Assembly: GCA_018220935.1 (NCBI GenBank)
Contig: JAAOXU010000005.1
Location: 1 to 54,028, forward strand
DNA length: 54,028 nt
Direction: 5' to 3'
From: Candidatus Altarchaeota archaeon
GTDB lineage: Archaea; SpSt-1190
Under the pieces are notes generated by a model. The model made no database searches, was not told the DNA's origin, and worked only from the letters and a program-made list of their open reading frames with translations. Of this stretch, positions 15,315-22,676 are shown piece by piece. Both the position numbers and the translations under genes were made by a program. The stretch's first letter is position 1. Each line of letters opens with the position of its first letter.

Positions 15315-16109
15315 TTAGTACAAGTTCAATGATATTATCACTTCCAGCATTGCTACTATGTTGAGTATAGTCAAATACTTTATTAATTTTTTAACGCTAA
15401 AACGAGGCAAAAGCGATGACAAAAGGACCATAAAACTGAAAATTCCAAGAGATTTTAAGAAAAAGTAGTTAGGTCCCCACATATATGCTAATAAGGCTGA
15501 AGCTGCCACTGCTTTAGCGTAATGGGCATAATTAACACAAGCTAAAAGTACGCCTGAAAGCTCTGCTTTCCACCCGCTAGCTATTTCTCCTTCAGCTGTT
15601 GGTATGTCAAATGGCGTCATTTCAAGTTCGGCCATTGAAGCAATTAATGCTAACGGGAAAAATCCTACAGCTACCATTGGCCAGCTTATAGGATTAAATC
15701 CAAATAAGAATGCAGGTGCTAAGACTGAAAGAGGAAATGCAGGATCTAGGGCCATTTTTAGTCCTGCTAGTCGAGACATTCCTTGCATACTATATGGGCT
15801 CTTAACTGAATATGCTAAAAATGTTTTAATTAAAATATCTAATAAAAATAAAGTTATCAAAAATAACACTACATAATTTACTCTATTAAGTGCCAAAAAC
15901 ATTGCAAGAACACTATTTATTAAGAGTAGTGGTGGTGCTAAAACGAAAATAAGTTTCTTGCCGTGTGGTATTATTACTTCTTTTTTGAATAATTTAATAA
16001 AATCATATATGGGTTGTAGCAATGGTGGACCGACTCGCCTTTGAACTTTGGCGTGCATTTTTCTATCAATCCACTCATAAAAAAACGGCAGTAAAACTTC
16101 ATACCCCAT
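15315..16109 (-). CDS. NuoH/MbhM-like membrane subunit of the hydrogenase
   Basis: 264 aa with seven or eight TM helices. Hallmarks: EWIDRKMHAKVQRRVGPP (the ERK..QxRxGP region), PFDIPTAEGEIASG (EFDxPExE equivalent), AYSVKSPYSMQGMSR. It links the peripheral redox module to the antiporter-like subunits. The ATG at 16109 has a GGGGTGGA Shine-Dalgarno and no in-frame start upstream, so the first TM helix is nearly missing compared with NuoH; the upstream 62-aa membrane protein overlaps it. Confidence 0.87.
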   Translation of the reverse strand: MGYEVLLPFFYEWIDRKMHAKVQRRVGPPLLQPIYDFIKLFKKEVIIPHGKKLIFVLAPPLLLINSVLAMFLALNRVNYVVLFLITLFLLDILIKTFLAYSVKSPYSMQGMSRLAGLKMALDPAFPLSVLAPAFLFGFNPISWPMVAVGFFPLALIASMAELEMTPFDIPTAEGEIASGWKAELSGVLLACVNYAHYAKAVAASALLAYMWGPNYFFLKSLGIFSFMVLLSSLLPRFSVKKLIKYLTILNIVAMLEVIISLNLY

Positions 16110-16287
16110 TAGTCCACCCCTTAATTAGTGCCAGTAATAATATGATGCTGGCTTTTGCGTCCCAAGGCATAATAAATATGGCCCCATGAATTGCAATTAA
16201 CAATAAAAATATTTTATAAGAATTAACGGTGGCTTGCCTAGCTTTGACCTTGACTCCGCCTGAAAATGGATTCCTTTTATTACTCAT
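16099..16287 (-). CDS. 62-aa membrane protein of the hydrogenase operon
   Basis: A basic N-terminus (NKRNPFSGGVKVKARQ) is followed by one or two TM segments (about 25-58). AGGTGATG Shine-Dalgarno 5 nt before ATG; the 3' end overlaps the NuoH-like start by 11 bases. No family recognised. It may replace the missing first NuoH helix or be a small accessory subunit, as Eha/Ehb hydrogenases have many (inference). Confidence 0.6.
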   Translation of the reverse strand: MSNKRNPFSGGVKVKARQATVNSYKIFLLLIAIHGAIFIMPWDAKASIILLLALIKGWTNGV

Positions 16288-16301
16288 TTTTCATCACCTA
16301 C

Positions 16302-16316
16302 AGGGGCTCCGCCCCT
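16302..16316. other. GC-rich hairpin between hydrogenase genes
   Basis: AGGGGC-TCC-GCCCCT is a perfect 6-bp GC stem with a 3-nt loop in an AT-rich operon. It lies in the only sizeable gap (16288-16341), between the ferredoxin and the 62-aa gene. The sequence on either side is near-duplicated (GGTGATGAAAAnTGAGTAA at the ferredoxin end and at the 62-aa start). It may be an mRNA processing or stabilising element or a small insertion. Confidence 0.5.
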
Positions 16317-16341
16317 TGTAACCCCTAATTTTTGAGTTTGT

Positions 16342-16548
16342 TTACTCACTTTTCATCACCAATGCTTTTGTTGGACAAACTTCAGTGCAAACAGAGCAAC
16401 GTATACACATTTCGTGATCAACTTTAATGAATTTGTCTTTAACTACTTTAATTGCAACTGCGGGACAATGCTTTACACAAAGGTGACATTTGATACATTT
16501 ACTCTTCGTATAGTCAACTCTTCCTTCTGCCCACTTAGGGACAGTCAT
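16342..16548 (-). CDS. 2[4Fe-4S] ferredoxin subunit of the hydrogenase (NuoI-like)
   Basis: 68 aa from the ATG at 16548, with GGGG Shine-Dalgarno 6-9 nt upstream. A longer frame from 16608 would overlap the small subunit by 50 bases and is less likely. Two cluster motifs, CIKCHLCVKHCP and CIRCSVCTEVCP, each binding a [4Fe-4S] cluster. It passes electrons between ferredoxin and the proximal cluster of the small subunit. Confidence 0.9.
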   Translation of the reverse strand: MTVPKWAEGRVDYTKSKCIKCHLCVKHCPAVAIKVVKDKFIKVDHEMCIRCSVCTEVCPTKALVMKSE

Positions 16549-16558
16549 CTTGTCCCCT

Positions 16559-16975
16559 TTAAGCGTCTCTTTTTTCTTTAACAGTCCTTTCGCTCCCTTT
16601 AGAAACAAGTAATTTTCCTCCTTCTTTTATGGCTTCTATTATTTTCGTTGGTCGTGGTGGACAACCCTGAACTTTTATATCCCCTTTAATTCGTGGCCCA
16701 GGACACTTAAATATGCCTCCATTAAGCGCACAGGCACCGATTTCAATTAAAACTCTTGGCTCAGGCACTTGATCTAATACTTGTTGTGCCTTTTCACTTA
16801 ATTTTTTTGTACCACAACCTGTGAGTAAAACAATATCAGCATGACGTGGGCTAGCTACTCTTTTAATTCCAAATCTTTCGACATCAAATCTTGGGGAAAA
16901 AAGGGTAAGTTCTTCTAATTCACATCCATTACATGTGCCTTGACTTAGCATGTAAACCCAGGGTGATTTTTTCAT
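16559..16975 (-). CDS. [NiFe] hydrogenase small subunit (group 4, NuoB-like)
   Basis: 138 aa. Cluster-binding motifs in the NuoB/Ech-small order: TCNGCELEE (C15, C18), LLTGCGTKK, IGACALNGGIF and VQGCPPRPTKI. It binds the proximal [4Fe-4S] cluster. It overlaps the large-subunit stop by 4 bases. Confidence 0.9.
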   Translation of the reverse strand: MKKSPWVYMLSQGTCNGCELEELTLFSPRFDVERFGIKRVASPRHADIVLLTGCGTKKLSEKAQQVLDQVPEPRVLIEIGACALNGGIFKCPGPRIKGDIKVQGCPPRPTKIIEAIKEGGKLLVSKGSERTVKEKRDA

Positions 16976-18111
16976 ATTGAAACCTCCCTTGTTGTTTTAG
17001 TGGATCTGTCAATTACAATGACTCTATCTGTACATGCAAAGCAAGGATCAATACTACTAATTACAATTGGAACATCACTCATAGTACCACCCTTTAACAT
17101 ACTGGGGATTGCTACCATATTTGCGAAGGTAGGCGGTCTTGCTCTAAAGAATTTAGGTGTTTGAATCCCCGATTGTAAAAAATGAAAATTTTCTCCACGT
17201 GGTGCTTCAACTATTTGTGATGCTTCACCTTCTTTTGACGTATAAATTGGCTTTGCGGGTTCAATCTTTTTTCTTGGTAATTCGTCTAAAATTTGAGTTG
17301 TAATATGCAAACTCTCCCAAATTTCCTCGAGCCTGACTACCGCTCTTGCATATGAGTCTCCACCGTTTTGAGTTGGAACTTTAAAGTCAAGATCTTCATA
17401 TGCTGAGTATGGATTATCTCGTCTTACATCCATGTCAAGACCACTACCTCTTGCAGTTGGTCCAACTACTCCAAATTTTTCGGCCTTAGTTTTACTCAAT
17501 AATCCAACGCCTTTTAGTCTGTCTTCTAAAAATTCATTTGACATAAAAAGTTCATATGTATCTTTGTACTTGTCTGTCATCTCCTTTAATTCAGCTTTTA
17601 GAAAGTCTAAACTAGCCTTATTGAGATCTCGATAAACTCCGCCGAGTCTAACATAATTATAATGAATTCTTTTACCAGATATATTTTCTAACATATTAAG
17701 TGCGTGTTCTCTTGCACCCCAACTTTTCATAAAAAGTGTATCAAAACCTGAACTTTCTCCTAAAATACCTAACCAAAGTAAATGGCTGTGGATTCTTTCA
17801 AGTTCTGCTCCAAAACTTCGAATTTGTTTAGCTTTTGGACTTACTGTTAGTTGATTTATTTTTTCAAATGCAATGCCAAAAGCTTGCGTGTGTGCTGAAC
17901 TACAAATACCGCAAATTCGTCCCAATAGTATTAGGGCTTTTGGCCACGTAAAACTCAAAACTTTCTTTTCTATTTCCCTATAATTATAACCTAGGTCAAA
18001 ATCAACATTTACAATTTCTTCCCCATCTAAGACTACCCTAAAATACTCTGGTTCCCCTAATGCAGGGTGGTATGGTCCGAATGGTACTTCAACTCTTGGC
18101 ATATCAATCAC
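16972..18111 (-). CDS. [NiFe] hydrogenase large subunit (group 4, membrane-bound)
   Basis: 379 aa. All four NiFe thiolate ligands are present: RICGIC (C67, C70) and DPCFACTDR (C357, C360), so it is a hydrogenase and not a Nuo D or Ehr-type relative lacking them. After the last motif an 18-residue tail (VIVIDRS to the end) remains, the expected substrate of the maturation protease at 10499. GTG at 18111 overlaps the upstream TGA; ATG at 18102 is an alternative. It produces or oxidises H2 coupled to the membrane arm. Confidence 0.92.
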   Translation of the reverse strand: MIDMPRVEVPFGPYHPALGEPEYFRVVLDGEEIVNVDFDLGYNYREIEKKVLSFTWPKALILLGRICGICSSAHTQAFGIAFEKINQLTVSPKAKQIRSFGAELERIHSHLLWLGILGESSGFDTLFMKSWGAREHALNMLENISGKRIHYNYVRLGGVYRDLNKASLDFLKAELKEMTDKYKDTYELFMSNEFLEDRLKGVGLLSKTKAEKFGVVGPTARGSGLDMDVRRDNPYSAYEDLDFKVPTQNGGDSYARAVVRLEEIWESLHITTQILDELPRKKIEPAKPIYTSKEGEASQIVEAPRGENFHFLQSGIQTPKFFRARPPTFANMVAIPSMLKGGTMSDVPIVISSIDPCFACTDRVIVIDRSTKTTREVSI

Positions 18112-18350
18112 GTAAATAGTTTCTTTGGTTTTGGGTGGTTTTCAAACATAACTCCGAATTTTTCCATTATTTCTCGTTCATATAATTCGGCACCTGGAAA
18201 GGTCTTACATAAGCTCATAAGGTTACGTTTTGACTTATTTTTGGTTATTATTTCCCCTTTCAAAAAGAAGTGATAATATACCTTTTTTCCGTCACAAGAT
18301 ATGGTAATTAGGCGTGCTCCCCGGTCTAATAGCTTAATTAACCCTTTCAC
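18108..18350 (-). CDS. Short NuoC-like subunit of the hydrogenase
   Basis: 80 aa. The C-terminal half carries the NuoC/30-kDa signature FPGAELYEREIMEKFGV-FENHP. The N-terminal domain is greatly shortened (NuoC and EchD have 120-200 aa). First gene of the operon; GTG start with a weak TATA (TTTTAATG, about 18377-18384) about 30 nt upstream. Docks the large subunit. Confidence 0.85.
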   Translation of the reverse strand: MKGLIKLLDRGARLITISCDGKKVYYHFFLKGEIITKNKSKRNLMSLCKTFPGAELYEREIMEKFGVMFENHPKPKKLFT

Positions 18351-18421
18351 TTAATTAGAACTACTGTAACCATTAAAACCTTTCTAAAAAATCCTTTTAA
18401 ATTATAGTTTTTTTGATAATT
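18351..18421. promoter_or_regulatory. Divergent promoter region, hydrogenase operon / ogg2
   Basis: 71-base gap between divergent starts. On the plus side TTTTAAAT (about 18395-18402) lies 23 nt before the ATG at 18422, suggesting a leaderless ogg2 message. On the minus side a weaker TTTTAATG is about 30 nt before the hydrogenase GTG. No clear operator palindrome seen. Confidence 0.45.
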
Positions 18422-19040
18422 ATGAAAACGTTGATATTAAAGGTTCAAAACCTCATGAAAGGTCCTGTTAGTGATGTTGTTGAGATTAGAATCAAAGAAT
18501 TTGAAAGTGTTAACGCTTCAGATGAAAATAAGTGGTTTGATGAACTTTGTTTTTGTCTTTTAACGGCTAACTTTTCAGCCAAAGGGGGACTAAAGATTCA
18601 AAATAATATCAAAGATGGGTTTAGACTTTTAAGTGAAGCTAAGTTAGCAATAAAATTGGCCGATCTTGGTCACAGATTTCCGAATGCTAGGGCTAATTAT
18701 ATTGTGAGTGCAAGAAATAATTTAGGCTCACTAAAACAAACGGTTAAGGGCTTTGAAAATGGTAGAATTGCAAGACTTTGGTTAAAAGAAATTAAAGGAC
18801 TTGGGATGAAAGAATCTAGCCATTTCTTGCGAAATGTTGGTTACAAAGATGTTGCAATTATTGATAGACACATCCTAAACTTACTTCATGAACATAAATT
18901 AATCGAAGACACTAAACTAACACCAAAAAACTATCTACTAATTGAAAAAAATAGATATTTTAAGTGAAAAACTAAAGGTAGATCATGCCAGACTTGATCT
19001 TTATTTATGGTACCTAAAGACGGGTCAAATCCTGAAGTAG
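18422..19040 (+). pseudogene. Ogg2-type 8-oxoguanine DNA glycosylase/lyase, interrupted by a frameshift
   Basis: The first 182 or so codons match archaeal Ogg2: ELCFCLLTANFSA, LGHRFPNARANYI, and the HhH-GPD core IKGLGMKESSHFLRNVG with catalytic Lys, then IIDRHIL with catalytic Asp. At a run of seven A (18945-18951) the frame shifts and stops at 18965-18967. Removing one A restores a frame giving LDLYLWYLKTGQILK and a stop at 19038-19040, 205 aa in total, the normal family length and C-terminus. So this is a one-base insertion: real mutation, programmed slippage or a homopolymer sequencing error. The enzyme removes 8-oxoG, apt beside the oxidative-stress genes. Confidence 0.85.
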
Positions 19041-19082
19041 GTTAAAGCCAACACTTATTACTATGAGTTACTTGATTTATCT

Positions 19083-19409
19083 ATGCGCATTAATTATTTG
19101 TCTAAATCCTTAAATGATGAAATTGAATCAAATGTTGATTTGATGTCTAAATTTTTTACACTTCAAAAAATAACGGCGTGTGAAAAAATTAATGAAGATG
19201 TTTTAGCTGCGCCTAATGGTGATTCAACTTTCCTTCTTACTAATTTTGAAGGTGGTATAGCCCTTTTTGATGTTTTAGATGTTAAAGATAATCTTCAAAT
19301 CGAGATGCTAAAGCATGACTCAATTAGGAAGTTAATAGAAATAAAAAAAGGAAAGGTGGTCCACTTAAAGAATTCCCTGGTGGGTTCTGTTCTTCCTACT
19401 CGACCGTAG
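19083..19409 (+). CDS. Hypothetical protein, 108 aa
   Basis: Soluble, mixed charged/hydrophobic sequence without signal, TM or recognised motif (one Cys in KITACEKIN). No good Shine-Dalgarno or TATA is evident, and its last codons overlap a possible small antisense gene. Amino-acid composition is coding-like, so probably real but unassigned. Confidence 0.45.
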   Translation: MRINYLSKSLNDEIESNVDLMSKFFTLQKITACEKINEDVLAAPNGDSTFLLTNFEGGIALFDVLDVKDNLQIEMLKHDSIRKLIEIKKGKVVHLKNSLVGSVLPTRP

Positions 19410-19505
19410 GTCGATAAACCAGCGAGCAACTTCAAGAGTTCCTTCTCCATATTTTTCTTGCATTTCATCTACCCAATCTTCTACATTGAGGAAGCCGTTT
19501 TCCAT
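19365..19505 (-). CDS. Possible 46-aa protein
   Basis: An ATG-started frame giving an acidic, amphipathic peptide (NVEDWVDEMQEKYGEGTLEV, then ARWFIDLRSS). Its composition looks like coding sequence rather than chance antisense. It overlaps the 3' end of the hypothetical gene on the other strand and has no clear ribosome-binding site. Could be the remnant of a longer gene. Low certainty. Confidence 0.25.
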   Translation of the reverse strand: MENGFLNVEDWVDEMQEKYGEGTLEVARWFIDLRSSRKNRTHQGIL

Positions 19506-19585
19506 ATTATAAGCTAACTTTTCGAGAAGTATATGTCACATGGTAAACTTGCCAGTGTGCCAGTAAACCTTCTGTAATTGTAATA

Positions 19586-19597
19586 ACCCTTAAGGGT
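19586..19597. promoter_or_regulatory. 12-bp perfect palindrome upstream of the beta-helix gene
   Basis: ACCCTTAAGGGT lies 11-22 nt before the GTG at 19609 in a roughly 100-base gap with little else in it. It may be an operator. A nearby ATG (19598) opens only an 8-codon frame. The rest of 19506-19585 holds nothing recognisable. Confidence 0.3.
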
Positions 19598-19608
19598 ATG
19601 CTCAAATA

Positions 19609-20598
19609 TTGGTGCTGTACGTAATTATTGTGAAGTTTAAGCTAAAATTCAAGCTAAACCTAAAAAAAAGGTGGTTAGTCTTAAAAGAGCTCTTAGACGA
19701 GTCTTATCTCCATTTTAATGCAGTAAAAAAACCAAAATTATTGGATTTGTATAAAAGTAACCGAGATGGCCTGAAGTTCTTCGTCAAAAAAAACAAATTT
19801 AATTTAGTTAAAGTTGGCCTTTTGGTGATTTTTTTTCTATTTTTTACGTCTAAATATGCACCTATAGTTGAAAAAGTCAATGGGACTTTTTCTGGAATAA
19901 TAAATGCTAATATGAATTGGTCTGGCACTATCTATATTTCTGGTGATTTAGTAGTTCCTCCAAGTTTTACAATTTTTATCTCACCTGGGACTAAAATTTT
20001 ATTTTTAAATCAAGATAGTGAATTTCACGACAATGGGAGAACTAGTTTGTTTAATGTGAGTGATCCAACTAATTCAAAAGAATATGAAGTAACACACGCG
20101 TCTCTTTCTGCTAAAATAATTGGTGATGGTGTCATTTTTACATCTGCAAAGGAACCAAAGGAATATGCAGATTGGTCTGACTTAACTTTATTTGCTGGGA
20201 GTATTTTGAATAATTCAATTGTTGAATACTCACGTGGTGGAATTATTACAAATGAGTTAGTGTATTTAGAAAATATAACGTCAAGATATAATCTTTGGAA
20301 TTGTTTTGATGTTGGTGGGGGTATAATAACAAAATCTAGGGCTAATAATTGTTGGAATCATTGTTACTTAATCAAATCTAATTCAACCATTACTGATAGT
20401 GGTGCAAATGAGTGTAATATTGGTTTTGGGATTTATTCTAATGTTACTTTAAAAAATATTTTTGTTTTAAATTTTTGTAATAATTTTACGGGGGACTTTA
20501 GTCAATACAAAAACTATAAGGCCGCTTCATTAATTTCAGGTACTAATGCTAGTAGTGAAGGAATTTATGGTGGTAGAATAATTTACCGCTGCTCTTGA
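19609..20598 (+). CDS. Membrane-anchored parallel beta-helix surface protein
   Basis: 329 aa, GTG start (another GTG at 19630). Basic cytosolic N-terminus of about 65 residues, one TM helix (about 67-83), then an exposed domain of short repeating strands with Asn/Ser/Thr-rich turns (SGTIYISGDLVVPPSFTIFI, IIGDGVIF, SRANNCWNH), typical of right-handed beta-helices. Many NxS/T sequons suggest N-glycosylation. Likely a cell-surface binding or carbohydrate-active domain; no catalytic residues identified. The 3' end overlaps a convergent gene by 16 bases. Confidence 0.65.
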   Translation: MVLYVIIVKFKLKFKLNLKKRWLVLKELLDESYLHFNAVKKPKLLDLYKSNRDGLKFFVKKNKFNLVKVGLLVIFFLFFTSKYAPIVEKVNGTFSGIINANMNWSGTIYISGDLVVPPSFTIFISPGTKILFLNQDSEFHDNGRTSLFNVSDPTNSKEYEVTHASLSAKIIGDGVIFTSAKEPKEYADWSDLTLFAGSILNNSIVEYSRGGIITNELVYLENITSRYNLWNCFDVGGGIITKSRANNCWNHCYLIKSNSTITDSGANECNIGFGIYSNVTLKNIFVLNFCNNFTGDFSQYKNYKAASLISGTNASSEGIYGGRIIYRCS

Positions 20599-20852
20599 AT
20601 CAATTTAGTTTTTGCGAGCTTATTCATCTTTTTGATTCTTTTTTCTTCTGCAACTGCTTCTTCTTTAGTTTTAAATTCATTGTCCCACAGAAGAATCACA
20701 TCATCAAACCTACCTGTATATTTTTTTCGTTTATTATTTTGTGCATTTTTTTGATGTTCAGAAACTCGTCTATCCAAATTATTAGTGTAGCCAGTGTAAT
20801 ATACAACTACTTTTTTTTCACGTATACAACCTAAAATGTAAACATAATACAC
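20583..20852 (-). CDS. Single-domain GIY-YIG endonuclease-like protein
   Basis: 89 aa. YYVYILGC (GIY half) and YYTGYTNNLDRRVSEH (YIG half with Arg), then a Glu in EEAVAEEKRIKK, the usual order of the UPF0213/YhbQ-like family. Probably a nuclease or DNA-repair accessory; such single-domain proteins are widespread and poorly understood. Confidence 0.85.
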   Translation of the reverse strand: MYYVYILGCIREKKVVVYYTGYTNNLDRRVSEHQKNAQNNKRKKYTGRFDDVILLWDNEFKTKEEAVAEEKRIKKMNKLAKTKLIQEQR

Positions 20853-20891
20853 TAAAAACTTAAGATAAGCTTATATATGGTTTAGTGGTAA

Positions 20892-20906
20892 CTTATAAAA
20901 TATAAG
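20892..20906. promoter_or_regulatory. Palindrome CTTATAAAATATAAG before the ccdA-like gene
   Basis: 15-bp palindrome, one mismatch from perfect, 9 nt before the ATG at 20915 and downstream of a TATA box (GCTTATATATGG, about 20869-20880). It differs at one position from the palindrome before the anchored thioredoxin gene (24387-24401). Either a shared operator of thiol-redox genes or a coincidence of TATA-like sequence. Confidence 0.4.
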
Positions 20907-20914
20907 GTTATAAA

Positions 20915-21652
20915 ATGGCACGAGATTTACGAATTTTTTGGAGTAGTTTTTTCTTTGTACTTGGTTTTTCAGTTATTTTTTCACTTTTAGGGGTTTTACT
21001 ACAGAGTTTACTTGTTAGTGTTTCTTATGCTGCTAAGACCCTTTTAGCTAAACTTGGTGGAATCATCATTATTTTCTTTGGTATTTACTTAACTGGTATC
21101 TTAAAAATTCCATTTTTTGAAAGGGAACATAAATTTAAGCCCAAAAAAACTAACTCATCTTACCTGACTTCATTTATTTTTGGTGCTGCTTTTGCGCTTG
21201 GATGGACGCCTTGTGTTGGTGCAGTTTTAGGTGCAATTTTAACTTTAGCAGCAACCACTCCTTCAATTGCTTTTTTCCTACTTCTTAGCTATTCACTGGG
21301 GTTAGGACTTCCGTTTTTAATTATGGGCTATTTTGTGGATGAAGCTCAACGATTTTTCGTTAAGGGTGGCGGTAAATACACTAAATACATTGGACTTCTC
21401 AACAAGGTATTTGGTGTGGTCCTCATCTTAATGGGTGTGGCAGTTTTCACTAATAGTCTTGGTAAACTTGCGAACTTTGGGGGTGCTGTTGAACTCCTTT
21501 TAAGTCTTGAGACGGGATTAAACTTAGGTACGACTGTGAATTTAGGTGTGGCTTTCCTTGCTGGAATAATATCTTTTCTTAGTCCATGTATACTACCTTT
21601 GATGCCTGCTTTTCTAACATATCTTGCATCGATTGGGGTTAATCATGAATAA
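20915..21652 (+). CDS. ccdA: CcdA-like thiol-disulfide transporter, circularly permuted
   Basis: 245 aa with six TM helices. CcdA carries two redox Cys: LSPC in TM1 and WTPC in TM4. Here the protein starts directly with what is normally TM2 (FFFVLGFSVIFSLLG), has GWTPCVGAVLGAIL in its third helix (C100), and the LSPC helix (FLAGIISFLSPCILPLMPAF, C225) comes last. All family elements are present but the first helix has moved to the C-terminus. It passes electrons from cytosolic thioredoxin to the outside; the partner is the DipZ-like protein encoded next, overlapping by 8 bases. Confidence 0.85.
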   Translation: MARDLRIFWSSFFFVLGFSVIFSLLGVLLQSLLVSVSYAAKTLLAKLGGIIIIFFGIYLTGILKIPFFEREHKFKPKKTNSSYLTSFIFGAAFALGWTPCVGAVLGAILTLAATTPSIAFFLLLSYSLGLGLPFLIMGYFVDEAQRFFVKGGGKYTKYIGLLNKVFGVVLILMGVAVFTNSLGKLANFGGAVELLLSLETGLNLGTTVNLGVAFLAGIISFLSPCILPLMPAFLTYLASIGVNHE

Positions 21653-22676
21653 ATTACTAATATTATTTGGAATTGTGATGATTGGATCATTACTTTATTT
21701 GGGTGAATTAGCAGTGAAAAATGGAACAACATTAGGGGAGCCATATCCAAAGGCACCTGAACTAGAAGGTATAAGTGAATATCTTAATTCAAATGAAAAT
21801 CTTAGCATTACGAACCTAAAAGGAAAAGTAATTCTAATTGATTTTTGGACTTATTCTTGTGTTAATTGTATTAGGACTTTACCTCACCTGGTTAGGTGGA
21901 ATGATATGTACAAAGACAAAGGTTTAGTTATAATCGGTGTTCATACACCTGAATTTGATTTTGAAAAAAAGGTTGAAAATGTTCAAGCGGCTTTAGATAA
22001 GTATGGTATTGAGTATCCAGTTGTAATGGATAACGATTATGCCACTTGGAAAGCTTTTGAAAATAGGTACTGGCCTCATAAATTTTTGATCGATTCGAAG
22101 GGATTTATTAGATATCACCATATTGGTGAGGGTAAATATGATGAGACTGAAAACATTATTCAGACTCTTTTACTTGAAGTAGGTCAAGATACGAGTGACG
22201 TTGTTACTTCAAACCTTACTGACAAAACACCAAGTAGACCTCAAACTCCTGAATTATATGCAGGGCATGCTTTTGCGTTACCTAGGGGGCAAAATTTGGG
22301 TAATGAAGAAGGTATGCAACCTGGAAGTACGTTTAATTATTCTTTACCAAATAACATAGATGCAAACAAAATTTACTTATCTGGTTCTTGGATTAGTGGT
22401 AAGGATGCTTTAACTGCCCATAGTGATGGTGAAATAATTTTAAGATTTTTAGGTAGTTCTGCTAATATTGTAGTTGAAAATCAAAATGAAACTTTATCTC
22501 AAATTTTAATTAATGATAAATTTTCAAAAGATAATCAAGGGGATGATATAAATGATTCAGTCCTTAAAACTTTTAGTCCTGCTTTATACAATATTTATCG
22601 TGGGGATTATGGTTATACTAAACTAACTATTAAAGTCAAAAAAGGTTTTAGTTTTAATGCCTTTACCTTCGGTTAG
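21645..22676 (+). CDS. Exported DipZ/TlpA-like thioredoxin with C-terminal beta domain
   Basis: 343 aa from the ATG at 21645. Signal anchor (about 3-20), thioredoxin domain with FWTYSCVNCIRTLP (C72, C75) and GVHTPEF as in the C-terminal part of mycobacterial DipZ, then about 150 residues resembling the DipZ carbohydrate-binding-like module (HAFALPRG, YLSGSWISG). Reduces or oxidises exported thiols with electrons from the CcdA-like partner. In DipZ both parts are one chain; here they are separate but coupled genes. Confidence 0.88.
   Translation: MNKLLILFGIVMIGSLLYLGELAVKNGTTLGEPYPKAPELEGISEYLNSNENLSITNLKGKVILIDFWTYSCVNCIRTLPHLVRWNDMYKDKGLVIIGVHTPEFDFEKKVENVQAALDKYGIEYPVVMDNDYATWKAFENRYWPHKFLIDSKGFIRYHHIGEGKYDETENIIQTLLLEVGQDTSDVVTSNLTDKTPSRPQTPELYAGHAFALPRGQNLGNEEGMQPGSTFNYSLPNNIDANKIYLSGSWISGKDALTAHSDGEIILRFLGSSANIVVENQNETLSQILINDKFSKDNQGDDINDSVLKTFSPALYNIYRGDYGYTKLTIKVKKGFSFNAFTFG

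Noticed and set aside
16342-16608. 88-aa version of the ferredoxin starting at 16608
   Set aside because: It would overlap the small subunit by 50 bases; ATG 16548 has a Shine-Dalgarno and gives the normal ferredoxin length.
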